A DNA stretch of 64,000 nt from DATAPE01 sp034667525 (GCA_034667525.1 JAXDJO010000013.1:1-64000); one strand, 5' to 3'; positions 16,629-25,706 are shown, counted from the first letter of the stretch. Notes: a model not told the origin generated them from the letters alone. Numbers and translations are program-made.

Positions 16629-17956
16629 GGCACCAACCCTCTCGAATTGATCGCGTCCTGGATGCGGGTTTTCAGGATCGGTAGGTCGGATGAGGGAACG
16701 ATCGTCGATGGGGGAGAGAGGCTGTATGCGATCTGCAGAGACACGCTTTGGTAAGCGGGTGTCAGCGGGCGCACGCTCGCGTTCTGCAATCCCTGGAGGA
16801 TCGTCTTCCAGGCCGGATAAGCCTTCTGGAACGACTTGTCCTTGTAGACGGCTTCGCTAACCGGCGGCAGGCCGCCCTTCACCGCATTGCGGATCTGGTT
16901 CTTGTCTTGACGCAAGCATTGGATCGCGTCGAATGACTGCTTCTTGTATCGAGACAGGGCGGAGACTGCAAGATCGATCCCGCCGATGGTGACGTGCGCG
17001 GGCTGGCTCGGGTCGACCGTGGGGTAGGGGGCCCAACCCATGTCCTTGGCGATCTTCGGCACGTCCGCTTGGGCCGAGGGGTAAACGAACGGATAGTTGA
17101 GCTCGAAGGCAGCCACGCCGGTCTCGAATGCCAGGCGGTTCTGGTCTTCCATCTGGTTGGAGAGCGAGGGGTCGGCCGCCGGCGAGTGGGCAAGGTCGGC
17201 CATGATCTGAAGCGCCTTGAGAGCAGGAGGCCCCAAGGTCACCTTCTGGCCATTGGGGCTGATGATCGAACCTCCGGCCGACGCCACCATGGTGTTGAAC
17301 CACACGGTGAAGCCCTCGTATTGCGCCCCCTGAATCTCGATGTAATGAGGCTTGCCCGCGGCCGCGAGCTTCTTGGCCTGAGCGAGCATTTCGGCCCACG
17401 TCTTGGGCGGATTGGGAACGAGGCTCTTCCGGTACCACAGCACCTCGGTGTTGGTGTTGAACGGTGCCGAGTAGAGCTTGTTGTTCCATGTCCCCGTCTT
17501 GATCATCGTCGGCAGGGTGCCGTTCTGGACCTGGGACGCCAGTTGGGAGGGCCACGGCGCGAGCCATCCGGCCTCCGCAAACTCCGCCGTCCATGTGACG
17601 TCGAGACCAAGGATGTCCAGTGCAGTGTCCCCCGCGGCGAGCCGACGCACCATCTCCTCGCGTTGGCCATCGGCAGCGGCCGGGAGCTGGTGGATCTGGA
17701 TGTTGTATTCACCGTTGGAGGCCTTGGAGCATTCCGCGGCAGCGGCCACGAAGGAACCCGATGGCTCGGGAAAGATGTACCAGGCAAGGGTGGGGGTGCC
17801 ACCACTGCCGGAGGGTTGACCCGTGCCACAGGAGGCGGTGAACACGGCGATACAGAGTGCCGCGGCAGCTACTCGAAGAACCCTGCGCAACCGATCCGCC
17901 CGAATGGGTCCCCCCCAAGGCTCGAGACTTGTACAGCTTTGCTCGGAATGGTACAC
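16625..17956 (-). CDS. Sugar ABC transporter substrate-binding lipoprotein
   Basis: A binding protein of up to 443 residues. The basic stretch RADRLRRVLRV, a hydrophobic core and the lipobox FTASC show that it is exported and lipid-anchored. The body follows the MalE/trehalose-binding fold (LAWYIFPEPSGSF, LDILGLDVTWTAEFAEAGWL, AAFELNYPFVYPS). The listed GTG start gives an unusually long N-region; a TTG at 17890 would give a classical lipoprotein signal. It sits 31 bases downstream of the GH13 gene and overlaps the permease gene. The substrate is probably an alpha-glucoside because of that neighbour. Confidence 0.88.
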   Translation of the reverse strand: MYHSEQSCTSLEPWGGPIRADRLRRVLRVAAAALCIAVFTASCGTGQPSGSGGTPTLAWYIFPEPSGSFVAAAAECSKASNGEYNIQIHQLPAAADGQREEMVRRLAAGDTALDILGLDVTWTAEFAEAGWLAPWPSQLASQVQNGTLPTMIKTGTWNNKLYSAPFNTNTEVLWYRKSLVPNPPKTWAEMLAQAKKLAAAGKPHYIEIQGAQYEGFTVWFNTMVASAGGSIISPNGQKVTLGPPALKALQIMADLAHSPAADPSLSNQMEDQNRLAFETGVAAFELNYPFVYPSAQADVPKIAKDMGWAPYPTVDPSQPAHVTIGGIDLAVSALSRYKKQSFDAIQCLRQDKNQIRNAVKGGLPPVSEAVYKDKSFQKAYPAWKTILQGLQNASVRPLTPAYQSVSLQIAYSLSPPSTIVPSSDLPILKTRIQDAINSRGLVP

Positions 17957-17987
17957 GTCTCCGTCACGCGCCGTTACCGGATCGATG

Positions 17988-19601
17988 TCAGCCTGAAGGC
18001 CGGACGATGCAGCCCTCCAATGCAGACAACGTCACGGCTCCGTTCAGCCTCTCTCCTCTTCGGCCCCCGTGTGTCGACAGCTCGATCTCGGCTCCTTCCA
18101 GAAAAGGAAGCCGGAGTGTTCGACGCCCGTACGTGAGGTTGATGGCCACGGTGCGACGATCGCTTCCCGCCTGTCGCTGGAAGACCGCGCAGCCCTCCTG
18201 AGCCTCCAGTTGGGTGTACCTGCCGGCCTTCAACGCCGCGCTGTCACGACGAGCCGCCAGGATCTGGCGGACGAGATTGAGGAAGGACGAGGGATTTTCT
18301 CGCTGCGAGGCCACCGATAGCTTTCCGGATCCTGTGACGAGAGGAAGCCACGGCGCCGCGCCCTCGGGGCAGAATCCCCCGTTGCCCTCTCCGTTCCACG
18401 GCATCGGGGAGCGAGAGGGATCGCGGCTTAGCTCCGGGGACTGAAAGCCCCATGGATCCATGATCTCGTCCGCCGTGATGGAGGCGTTGGGGAGGCCAAG
18501 CTCGTCGCCGTAGTACAACGTGGGCGAACCGCGCAGCGTCAATTGCAGCATGGTGGCCGCCCTGCAGAGGTCAGGGCCAAGCCGGCTGGCGACGCGAGGC
18601 TCGTCGTGGTTGCCGAGAACCCAGTTGGGCCATGCATGTTCGGGCAACACATCCTCGATCTCTCGAACGAGACCAATCACTCCCGCTGCGGTCCACTCGA
18701 CCCCGAGGAGCCCGAAGTTGAAGACCATGTGCAGCTCCTCCGCCCCGCCCCCGTAGTAGGCGACCCATTTCGGCCAGTCGAAGACATGGATCTCTCCGAT
18801 GGCGACTCGCTCACCGGGTCCATAAGAATCGAGCACGGCCCGAAGTTCCTCGTACATCGGGTGGATGTCGGTGTGGCCGACGTCGTGAAGGTGCACCTGG
18901 GTGTCGAATTCGCCGAGTGGCCGGTGGAGCTTCACCTCTCCGCGATTAGGCGGGTTATCGCGCATCTCCGGGTCTTTCATCGGATAGTGCGCGGCGTCGA
19001 TGCGGAACCCGTCGACGCCCCGATCAAGCCAGAACCTCAGCACCTCGAACATGGCTTCTCTGACTTCTGCGTTTCTCCAATTGAGGTCGGGCATCTCGGC
19101 AAGAAACGAGTGGCGGAAGTATTGCCCTGTCGGCGGATGCCAGGTCCATGCCGGGCCGCCGAACGCGGCGATCCAGTTGTTGGGTGGGGATCCATCGGGG
19201 GCCGGATCGCTCCACACGTACCAATCTCTTTTGGGGCTCGAGCGTGAAGATCGCGCTTCCACGAACCAGGGATGCTCGTCAGAGGTGTGGTTGGGAACGA
19301 AATCCAAGAGCACGCGCAGGCTGCGCTGGTGCGCCTCGGATACGAGCCTGTCCACGGCGGCGAGGTTGCCGAACAATGGATGAATGGAGCGATGATCGCT
19401 GATGTCGTAGCCGAAATCCCTCATCGGAGAGGGATAGAAGGGGGTCAGCCACAGCGCCTGGATCCCGAGTGTGTCAGAGAGATAGGCAAGGCGACCGGTG
19501 ATCCCTTCGAGATCACCGACTCCGTCGCCGTCGGAGTCTTGGAAGCTCCTTATGTACACCTCGTAAAAGACCGCATCCCGCCACCACACGGCGTCAATCA
19601 T
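17988..19601 (-). CDS. GH13 alpha-glucosidase (oligo-1,6-glucosidase/AglA type)
   Basis: A cytoplasmic glycoside hydrolase of 537 residues that hydrolyses alpha-glucosides such as maltose, isomaltose, sucrose or trehalulose. Family GH13 regions are all visible: DFVPNHTSDEHPWF near residue 100, the nucleophile D202 in GFRIDAAH, the acid/base E270 in AIGEIHVF, and the stabiliser D333 in GNHDEPR. GVGDLEGI at 27-34 marks the oligo-1,6-glucosidase-like subfamilies. I start at the ATG at 19601 because the next in-frame start (19667) lies inside a strong hairpin. First gene of an operon with a complete ABC importer, the arrangement of alpha-glucoside systems like aglEFGAK. Confidence 0.92.
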   Translation of the reverse strand: MIDAVWWRDAVFYEVYIRSFQDSDGDGVGDLEGITGRLAYLSDTLGIQALWLTPFYPSPMRDFGYDISDHRSIHPLFGNLAAVDRLVSEAHQRSLRVLLDFVPNHTSDEHPWFVEARSSRSSPKRDWYVWSDPAPDGSPPNNWIAAFGGPAWTWHPPTGQYFRHSFLAEMPDLNWRNAEVREAMFEVLRFWLDRGVDGFRIDAAHYPMKDPEMRDNPPNRGEVKLHRPLGEFDTQVHLHDVGHTDIHPMYEELRAVLDSYGPGERVAIGEIHVFDWPKWVAYYGGGAEELHMVFNFGLLGVEWTAAGVIGLVREIEDVLPEHAWPNWVLGNHDEPRVASRLGPDLCRAATMLQLTLRGSPTLYYGDELGLPNASITADEIMDPWGFQSPELSRDPSRSPMPWNGEGNGGFCPEGAAPWLPLVTGSGKLSVASQRENPSSFLNLVRQILAARRDSAALKAGRYTQLEAQEGCAVFQRQAGSDRRTVAINLTYGRRTLRLPFLEGAEIELSTHGGRRGERLNGAVTLSALEGCIVRPSG

Positions 19602-19650
19602 CGGCGAGGCGTGACCAGGAGATCCACTCAGCTGCGTGTCGGAAACGGGA

Positions 19651-19678
19651 GCCGCCCCCGAGTGCAACCGGGGGCGGC
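19651..19678 (-). terminator. Perfect 9-bp hairpin between the BNR protein and the GH13 gene
   Basis: GCCGCCCCC (19651-19659) and GGGGGCGGC (19670-19678) are perfectly complementary around a 10-base loop. The hairpin lies 39 bases after the stop of the minus-strand sialidase-like gene and just before the GH13 gene. On the minus strand it is followed by TCCCGTTTCC, a weak pyrimidine tail, so it may be a terminator of reduced T content. Confidence 0.5.
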
Positions 19679-19716
19679 CGAGGTTTCTGTTGACCCTGTT
19701 CCGAAGAGCGGGTGTT

Positions 19717-21228
19717 CTAGCGCGGGGTGAGCTCTGCGGTGAAGACCTCTTCTCCCAGGTGAAGCGCCCGGACGCTCATTCGTCTATCCGTCCACACCGG
19801 ATGGATGTGCCCGCCGATCGCATCGATGCCTTCGTAATCGCCATATTGGTTGCCTAGATCGGCCCCACAACATGTCTCGTTCGTGGGAGCGGTTGTTACC
19901 CGCACGTTCGGATCGAACGATGCCGCGCCGTTGGTGGACCGGGCGAAGAACACGTTCGTGGAAAGGTCTTTCGGGTCCAGCCGGCTGTCGTTCCAGCTGA
20001 TGTTTACGGAACCATCGGCGGGGTCAACCGCCAGCCACTGGTTGAACTGGTAGTTGATCCCGGTGTCGTCGTTGACCCGCAGGCGCGGGCTCCACGAGAC
20101 GCCGTGATCCAAGGAGTGTGCTTCGTAGATATTGGTGTCTCCGCTGGTCGTTCCGTCCATCCACGAGCAGTAAAGGGTTCCTCGGCCCGCGCTGGTGCCT
20201 GTGTCGGCCTCGCACGCCGGATATACGAGAACGCCTCTGCTGTTCTGCGGCGGGATGCTGGTGGCGAAGGGAATGAGCGTCGGCGCGATCGTGTTGGTCG
20301 CCCCAAAGCTAAGTCCCCCATCGGTAGAGCTGCTAACCGCGATGCGGTTGCCGACGAAGTCATGCCACGCGACGTAGAGAGTGCCGTCCGGCCCGACGAA
20401 TGGATCGGCGCCGATACCGAAGCGGGGGCCGCCGAGGGTCTGGCTCGCGAAGACTGGGCTCGAGAACGTCTTTCCGTGATCGGTGGAGCGGCTTACCTCG
20501 ATCCCCGTCGTGCTGGGCACTCCGTTGGCTCCGTTAGTCGTGTCCCACGCAGCGTAGACGTCGTTGTAGAAGGGACTGTTCGGGTTGGTATCGACAGTAA
20601 TCATCGGCTTGTCGTTGAACTTCGCTCCGCCTTTGTGCATGGAGAAGTAGGTGGCTTTCCACGTATGGCCGTCATCCGAGGAACGCGCAACCGCCATCTC
20701 GCTGCCGTTTATCGCCCCGCCCGCGCTGAAGAAGACGACGATGTAGGAGTAGTACACGTTGCCGAGGCCGTCCCAGGCGACGCCCGGATCGGACCCGAAG
20801 TCGAAGCCGTTGTTGGTCAGCGGAGGTGGCAGCGGAAGGTCTACGCCGCCCCACGACCGTCCTCCATCGCTCGAGAAGTAGCCGCGCATCGGGAGTCGAG
20901 CGATCTCATTGGAGCCCGCCACGAGATGGGAGGTATCGCGAGGGTCGATGGCGATGAAAGTCTCGCTCTGAGGTCCCTTCTCGTTGCTGACATCGACATT
21001 GGGACCAACACTGACTGCCCCGCCGGTAGTGATTGCGCTGCGGTGGCGGCCGATCTGGTAATGGGGACTCGATACTTTCTGGAGCTTCGACCACCACGTG
21101 GGCAGGCCCTGTTGTAGACGGTTCCCATTGGTCGTTGCCCCGACCGGACCCATGCCGGCGACGAGAGCAAACAGGGCGAGCAGCCCCACCATCGAAAGGG
21201 CGTGCTTGAACCGGCGCATCGTGAACAT
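19717..21228 (-). CDS. Secreted sialidase-fold BNR-repeat protein
   Basis: A 503-residue exported protein with a signal peptide (basic MRRFKHAL, hydrophobic core, cleavage near VGAT). It contains at least five Asp-box (BNR) motifs of the form SxDxGxxW/F: SSDGGRSW, SSDDGHTW, STDHGKTF, STDGGLSF and SLDHGVSW. These sit on the blades of a six-bladed sialidase-type propeller. I do not see a convincing sialidase catalytic Arg triad or FRIP motif, so enzymatic activity is doubtful. It resembles the protein at 51818-53497 in layout (DP..TSHLVAG, EVSRSTDHGKTF). GGGGG precedes the ATG at a plausible distance. Confidence 0.75.
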   Translation of the reverse strand: MFTMRRFKHALSMVGLLALFALVAGMGPVGATTNGNRLQQGLPTWWSKLQKVSSPHYQIGRHRSAITTGGAVSVGPNVDVSNEKGPQSETFIAIDPRDTSHLVAGSNEIARLPMRGYFSSDGGRSWGGVDLPLPPPLTNNGFDFGSDPGVAWDGLGNVYYSYIVVFFSAGGAINGSEMAVARSSDDGHTWKATYFSMHKGGAKFNDKPMITVDTNPNSPFYNDVYAAWDTTNGANGVPSTTGIEVSRSTDHGKTFSSPVFASQTLGGPRFGIGADPFVGPDGTLYVAWHDFVGNRIAVSSSTDGGLSFGATNTIAPTLIPFATSIPPQNSRGVLVYPACEADTGTSAGRGTLYCSWMDGTTSGDTNIYEAHSLDHGVSWSPRLRVNDDTGINYQFNQWLAVDPADGSVNISWNDSRLDPKDLSTNVFFARSTNGAASFDPNVRVTTAPTNETCCGADLGNQYGDYEGIDAIGGHIHPVWTDRRMSVRALHLGEEVFTAELTPR

Positions 21229-21536
21229 GTTCGATTACCCCCTGGGATCTGCGGATCAGTGTGAAGATCAACGCTAGCAGTGCCGCGGCTCGTGGCAAAC
21301 CGCAATCCGGCCCCCAGTAGTAAGGGTTCCTCCCCTTTTCGGCCGATGTGGGGTTCTCAGAAAACTGGTCGACCGATGATTTTTCATCTCGATGGTCGTC
21401 ACATAGCTTGTGGCGGGAAGACCAGATACGCAGGCGAGCAGCGCTGGCAGGAACACAGCTCGTGCGGGATCGTACGGCCGAGAATGCCGAGGTGGTTTTC
21501 TGTGAGAATCGTGTGGAGCCTAGGAAGGGAGCACTT

Positions 21537-22652
21537 ATGAGTGGCGTGCGGTTGCTGGTCGGAACCCGAAAGGGTGCCTTCGTGTTGACGTCAGACGAGA
21601 ACCGTGAGCGGTGGGATGTTAGCGATCCCTCGTTCGCCGGGTGGGAGATCTACCACCTGAAGGGATCGCCCGCGGACCCCAACAGGCTCTACGCATCGCA
21701 GTCAACAGGCTGGTTCGGCCAGCTGATCCAACGGTCGGACGACGGGGGAAAGAGCTGGCAACCCATGGGCAACAAGTTCGAATACGACGGAGTTCCCGGG
21801 ACCCATCAGTGGTACGACGGGACGCCGCATCCGTGGGAGTTCGCGCGGGTGTGGCATTTGGAGCCCTCCCTGGATGACCCGGACAGCATCTATGCGGGCG
21901 TCGAGGACGCGGCTCTGTTTCGCTCCAATGATGGCGGGGGGACCTGGCAGGAGCTCTCGGGACTTCGCGGCCACGGCTCCGGCTCGTCATGGGCGCCGGG
22001 GGCCGGCGGGCTCTGTCTTCACACGATCGTTCTAGACCCTCGAGACCCGGAACGGATCTTCGTGGCCATCTCGGCCGCGGGGGTGTTCCGGACCGACGAC
22101 GGCGGCAAGACGTGGCGCGCGGCGAACAGAGGTCTGCACTCAGGTGGCATCCCCGATGAGACCGCCGAGGTAGGGCACTGCGTCCATAAGCTTGCGATGC
22201 ATCCCTCCCGTCCCGATGTGCTTTTCATGCAGAAGCATTGGGACGTTATGCGCAGCGATGATGCCGCCGAATCCTGGCAGGAGGTCAGCGGCAACTTGCC
22301 TACGGACTTCGGATTCGCCATCGACGTTCACGCGCACGAGCCCGAGACGATCTATGTGGTTCCGATCAAGAGCGATTCCGAGCATTACCCGCCCGATGGG
22401 AAGCTGCGTGTTTATCGGAGCCGTTCGGGCGGCAACGAGTGGGAAGCGCTCACCGAAGGCTTGCCACAGAAAGATTGTTACGTGAATGTTCTGCGTGACG
22501 CGATGGCGGTCGATTCGCTCGACTCGTGTGGTGTCTACTTCGGTACCACCGGCGGGCAGGTGTATGCCTCTGCCGATGCCGGAGACACATGGGCCCCCAT
22601 CGTTCGCGATCTTCCTGCAGTGCTGTCTGTCGAGGTCCAGACCCTTCCATGA
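21537..22652 (+). CDS. Cytoplasmic BNR/sialidase-fold propeller protein
   Basis: A 371-residue protein without a signal peptide. Repeated motifs such as RSDDGGKSWQPM, RSNDGGGTWQEL, RTDDGGKTWRA and SADAGDTW mark a beta-propeller of the WD40/YVTN/BNR type. The ATG at 21537 has AGGAAGGGA six bases upstream; the open frame begins earlier, but that part is not supported. Its stop overlaps the start of a MoaD/ThiS-like gene (ATGA), so the two proteins are made together. It is often labelled glycosyl hydrolase or exo-alpha-sialidase on fold alone; here the partner suggests some other role that I cannot define. Confidence 0.78.
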   Translation: MSGVRLLVGTRKGAFVLTSDENRERWDVSDPSFAGWEIYHLKGSPADPNRLYASQSTGWFGQLIQRSDDGGKSWQPMGNKFEYDGVPGTHQWYDGTPHPWEFARVWHLEPSLDDPDSIYAGVEDAALFRSNDGGGTWQELSGLRGHGSGSSWAPGAGGLCLHTIVLDPRDPERIFVAISAAGVFRTDDGGKTWRAANRGLHSGGIPDETAEVGHCVHKLAMHPSRPDVLFMQKHWDVMRSDDAAESWQEVSGNLPTDFGFAIDVHAHEPETIYVVPIKSDSEHYPPDGKLRVYRSRSGGNEWEALTEGLPQKDCYVNVLRDAMAVDSLDSCGVYFGTTGGQVYASADAGDTWAPIVRDLPAVLSVEVQTLP

Positions 22653-22945
22653 TCCGCGTCCTTCTGCCTACACATCTGCGGACGCTCGCAAACGTCCAGG
22701 GCGAGGTGGAGCTCGAGCTCGAGGGTGAGGCGACACAACGTCTCGTTCTCGATGCGCTCGAAACGAATTACCCCATGCTGCGGGGAACGATCCGGGACCA
22801 GGCGACGCAACAGCGCAGGGCGTTCTTGAGGTTCTTCGGTTGCGGCGAGGATCTGTCCCACGATTCGCCCGACGCGCCGTTGCCGGACGCGATCGTGACG
22901 GGGGCCGAGCCGTTCATGGTCGTGGGGGCGATGGCGGGGGGCTAG
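22649..22945 (+). CDS. MoaD/ThiS-like ubiquitin-fold protein with C-terminal Gly-Gly
   Basis: A 98-residue protein of the MoaD/ThiS family: IRVLLPTHLRTLANVQGEV at the start, a helix around VLDALETNYPML, and the exposed C-terminus AMAGG. The terminal diglycine is the site that is adenylylated and thiocarboxylated or conjugated in MoaD, ThiS and CysO. Translation is coupled to the propeller protein by a 4-base overlap. No E1-like MoeB/ThiF gene and no molybdopterin or thiamine gene lies nearby, so it is unlikely to be the housekeeping MoaD. Confidence 0.82.
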   Translation: MIRVLLPTHLRTLANVQGEVELELEGEATQRLVLDALETNYPMLRGTIRDQATQQRRAFLRFFGCGEDLSHDSPDAPLPDAIVTGAEPFMVVGAMAGG

Positions 22946-23338
22946 AGGTTAGAGGGAACCTGGTTCGCTGCCTCCGGGCTCGCCGCCCGTGGGCCGCAAT
23001 GCTCCTGCCATAAGCTCCGCCACGAACTGCCCGACCAGCGTCCCCTTCCTCCCGGCGAGCAGATGCCCGGCTCCCCTCCGACTGTGAATGATCTGCTCAA
23101 GAGCTTGGACAGGTACGACTCGCCCATCGATATGAGTGAGGTGGCCAGCGCTTACGGCGTCACCCTGACGTCGTCGACGATTTCGTGCACGATTTCGTGA
23201 TGGCGAATGCTCACTATCTCCCGATAGGGAGCCAGGTGGACCTGCGAACCGCGACCAGCAGTGCGGCCGGCGAATGGATCATTCCCGGATGGAAGGAAGA
23301 CCCGTGCTTCCGATTGTGGCTCTGTGGAGAACCTTGCT
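22946..23338. other. Gap with a possible decayed or very small gene
   Basis: No clear full gene. A 45-codon plus-strand frame (23063-23200) has coding-like codon use and a plausible helical product (VNDLLKSLDRYDS, MSEVASAYGV). A second plus-strand frame then runs from about 23170 to 23385 (ANAHYLPIGSQVDLRT, AAGEWIIPGWKED). The two together look like one gene split by a frameshift, but I recognise no family and no ribosome-binding site is obvious. Confidence 0.3.
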
Positions 23339-23959
23339 CTAGGCTGGTTCGGCGCGTTGGTCGCGGCCGGTGGCATCCATCTTGAAAGCGCGGAACCAGA
23401 GGTCCACGGCGGGACCTATGCCGGCGGCGAAGAGGACGGTACCCAGCCCCCAGCTTCCACCGAGGGCAAAGCCCGCTACGAACGCGCTTCCCTCGACCAC
23501 CGCGCGGGCGGCGCCGATGCGCCATCCGGTCGTTCGCGCGGTGGCGAGCATCAAGCTGTCTCGCGGGCCGGCCCCCAACTGCGCCCCGATATAGAGCGCC
23601 GATCCCAACCCGATCGTGGCGATGCCCCCCACGCAGGTAACGGTGCGTAGCCAGATCGGCTGCCGGATCACACCTTCGAGCCAGCCGCTGCGCAATAACA
23701 GATCCTCGAACGCGCCGATCAAGATCATGTTCGCGATCGTCCCCAATCCCGGTTTGACGCCGGCGATGTACGTCATTACGACCAATACAACACCGATGAC
23801 GATGACCGCTTCACCGAAGGACAGAGGCGAGCGGAGCCGTACTCCGTCGGCGAGGACATCCCACGGCGAGAGCCCCAGTTTGGCGCGCAGGGTCAGAACC
23901 GTTCCCACCGCGAAGAGAAACAGGCCGGCCACAAGACGAACCCAGCGGACGACTCCCAT
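23339..23959 (-). CDS. YczE/YitT-like integral membrane protein
   Basis: A 206-residue membrane protein with about five hydrophobic segments. It shows the paired family motifs KLGLSPWDVL (N-terminal half) and QLGAGPRDSLM (C-terminal half), an internal duplication typical of the YczE/YyaS/YitT group. Function in this family is poorly known. It is divergent from the cupin gene that follows, with a 52-base gap. Confidence 0.8.
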   Translation of the reverse strand: MGVVRWVRLVAGLFLFAVGTVLTLRAKLGLSPWDVLADGVRLRSPLSFGEAVIVIGVVLVVMTYIAGVKPGLGTIANMILIGAFEDLLLRSGWLEGVIRQPIWLRTVTCVGGIATIGLGSALYIGAQLGAGPRDSLMLATARTTGWRIGAARAVVEGSAFVAGFALGGSWGLGTVLFAAGIGPAVDLWFRAFKMDATGRDQRAEPA

Positions 23960-24011
23960 GAGGGCACGCTAGACGGCGTTCGAAAAGGGAGCCGGGGGTA
24001 GCATCCCCCGG

Positions 24012-24338
24012 GTGGAAGGACAGGTGGATGCCCTGGCCGATCTCCGGGCGCGTCTGGCCGATCAGGACGATCTCTACCTCGAGTTTCTTCGGGTCGGATC
24101 CATGAGCGCAGGGCTCTATTCACTGTCGGCGGGTGCGGTCGATCCTCAAACTCCGCACAACGAGGACGAGGCCTACTACGTGGTCTCGGGACGAGCCCAG
24201 ATCGACATCGCAGGCGAGCTCCACCCGGTCGAGGCCGGGGCGGTGATCTTCGTGGGCAAGAAGGTCGAACACCGCTTCGTCGACATCGCCGAAGATCTGG
24301 AAGTGCTGGTCCTCTTCGCCCCCGCCGAGACTGTTTGA
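24012..24338 (+). CDS. Small cupin-domain protein
   Basis: A 108-residue single-domain cupin. The metal-binding cupin 1 motif reads PHNEDEAYYVVSGRAQIDIAG and cupin 2 reads VGKKVEHRFVDI, giving H, E and H ligands. Such proteins may be oxygenases, isomerases or ligand sensors. A GTG start is assumed; a start four codons downstream is possible. It lies 174 bases before the Rieske gene and upstream of the TetR-type site, so it is probably not part of that operon. Confidence 0.8.
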   Translation: MEGQVDALADLRARLADQDDLYLEFLRVGSMSAGLYSLSAGAVDPQTPHNEDEAYYVVSGRAQIDIAGELHPVEAGAVIFVGKKVEHRFVDIAEDLEVLVLFAPAETV

Positions 24339-24455
24339 ACCGCCCCCCGCCTGCGTGCTGGAAGGAGCCTTCCACCAGACTGGCTAGACCGGTGGCGGTG
24401 TCAGTCCGGGAAAACCTGAGAGCGCCGAGGCGGATGAGGCATGGGAAGCTCGTTG

Positions 24456-24471
24456 TTGACCGACCGTTCAG
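24456..24471. promoter_or_regulatory. Putative TetR-type operator upstream of the Rieske operon
   Basis: On the minus strand this 16-mer reads CTGAACGGTCGGTCAA. It matches the sites at 32589-32604 and 33289-33304 in 10 of 16 positions, sharing TGA..GGT or AGT..GT(C/T).A. It lies just upstream of TATATT (24473-24478), a possible -10 element, and 42 bases before the chosen Rieske start. It is the weakest of the three sites. Confidence 0.45.
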
Positions 24472-24512
24472 TTATATTGGCGCCCATACGGGAGGGGAGG
24501 ATCGGGACGAGC

Positions 24513-25706
24513 GTGTCACAACACCGCGATGCTCTGAGCGTTTTGGAACGCGGCTCTCTGGAGCGCTGCCTGGCCCCCCTGGGCGAGGCCGAGACTCTTC
24601 CCGGCGCGGCCTACAACGACGCCAGATTGTTTCAGTGGGAGCAGCAAGCGTTCTTCGAGTCGTCCTGGCTTTGTCTGGGGCGAAGCTCCGACCTGACGCG
24701 CGTGGGCGATCAGAAGGCGGTAGCACTCGGTTCCGAGACTGCAATCGTGGTGCGCGATGAGGCTGGGCTGAGAGCCTTCTTCAATGTCTGCAGGCACCGC
24801 GGTCACGAGCTTCTGGAGGCGGGCAGCTGCTCGCACGCGCGAGCGATCAAATGTCCTTATCACGGCTGGGTGTACGGGCTCGATGGCTCCCTGAAGGGAG
24901 CCCCCCGCTACAGCGACACCCCCGGCTTCGAGCCGTCCGAACACTCGCTCGTTCCACTTCGCGTCGAGGAATGGGACGGCTGGATCTTCGCAAATGCTTC
25001 AGGTGATGCGCCCCCATTCGATCAGCACCTGGGCAGCCTCGACGCATTGACGGCCGATCACGAATGCGAGCGATTGATCGCTCTCGCCAGACACGATTAC
25101 GTCGTTGCAGCCAATTGGAAGATCGTCACCGAGAACTACCACGAGTGCTACCACTGCCCCCAGATACATCCAGAGCTGTGTCGCGTCACGTCTCCGGATA
25201 GCGGCACCGACGATCCCTCCGATGGAGCGTGGGCGGGCGGGTCCATGGATCTCTTCGAGCACGCGGCGACCATGTCGATCACCGGCGAGAGCGGGGGACA
25301 GATCCTGCGCCGGCTAGACGCCGGCAAGAGCCGCAAGGTCTATTACTACAGCCTGTGGCCCAACCTTCTCATCAGCTTGCATCCGGACTACGTAATGACC
25401 CACCGACTCGAGGCCGTTGCTCCCGACGCCACTCGCATCGAATGCGAGTGGTTGTTCCCGCCGGAGGTTGCAACGGGGGATTTTGATCCCTCCTACGCGG
25501 TCGACTTCTGGGACACAACCAACCGAGAGGACTGGGGCGCGTGCGAGTCGGTTCAACGCGGAACCGCTTCGAGGGCCTATAGCCAAGGCCCTCTCTCGCT
25601 GGTCGAAGGAACCACGCATCAATTCATAGCGATGGTGGCTGCCGGATACCTGCAAGGCCGTGTCGTTCCTGCCACCGGCGGAGACTTGGTCTCCGGTCTC
25701 CGATGA
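24513..25706 (+). CDS. Rieske-type ring-hydroxylating/N-demethylating oxygenase, alpha subunit
   Basis: A 397-residue oxygenase using a Rieske [2Fe-2S] cluster and mononuclear iron. The cluster ligands are Cys93 and His95 (NVCRHRGH) with Cys114 and His117 (KCPYHGWVYGLDGSL). The iron site follows as NWKIVTENYHECYHCPQIHPE, with His214 and His219. The ENYHECYHCPxxHPEL form is like the Rieske oxygenases that demethylate glycine betaine or related quaternary amines, so such a substrate is plausible. No ferredoxin or reductase gene is nearby. I start at the GTG at 24513; the longer frame from 24441 would contain the operator. Its stop overlaps the acyl-CoA dehydrogenase start (ATGA). Confidence 0.88.
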   Translation: MSQHRDALSVLERGSLERCLAPLGEAETLPGAAYNDARLFQWEQQAFFESSWLCLGRSSDLTRVGDQKAVALGSETAIVVRDEAGLRAFFNVCRHRGHELLEAGSCSHARAIKCPYHGWVYGLDGSLKGAPRYSDTPGFEPSEHSLVPLRVEEWDGWIFANASGDAPPFDQHLGSLDALTADHECERLIALARHDYVVAANWKIVTENYHECYHCPQIHPELCRVTSPDSGTDDPSDGAWAGGSMDLFEHAATMSITGESGGQILRRLDAGKSRKVYYYSLWPNLLISLHPDYVMTHRLEAVAPDATRIECEWLFPPEVATGDFDPSYAVDFWDTTNREDWGACESVQRGTASRAYSQGPLSLVEGTTHQFIAMVAAGYLQGRVVPATGGDLVSGLR

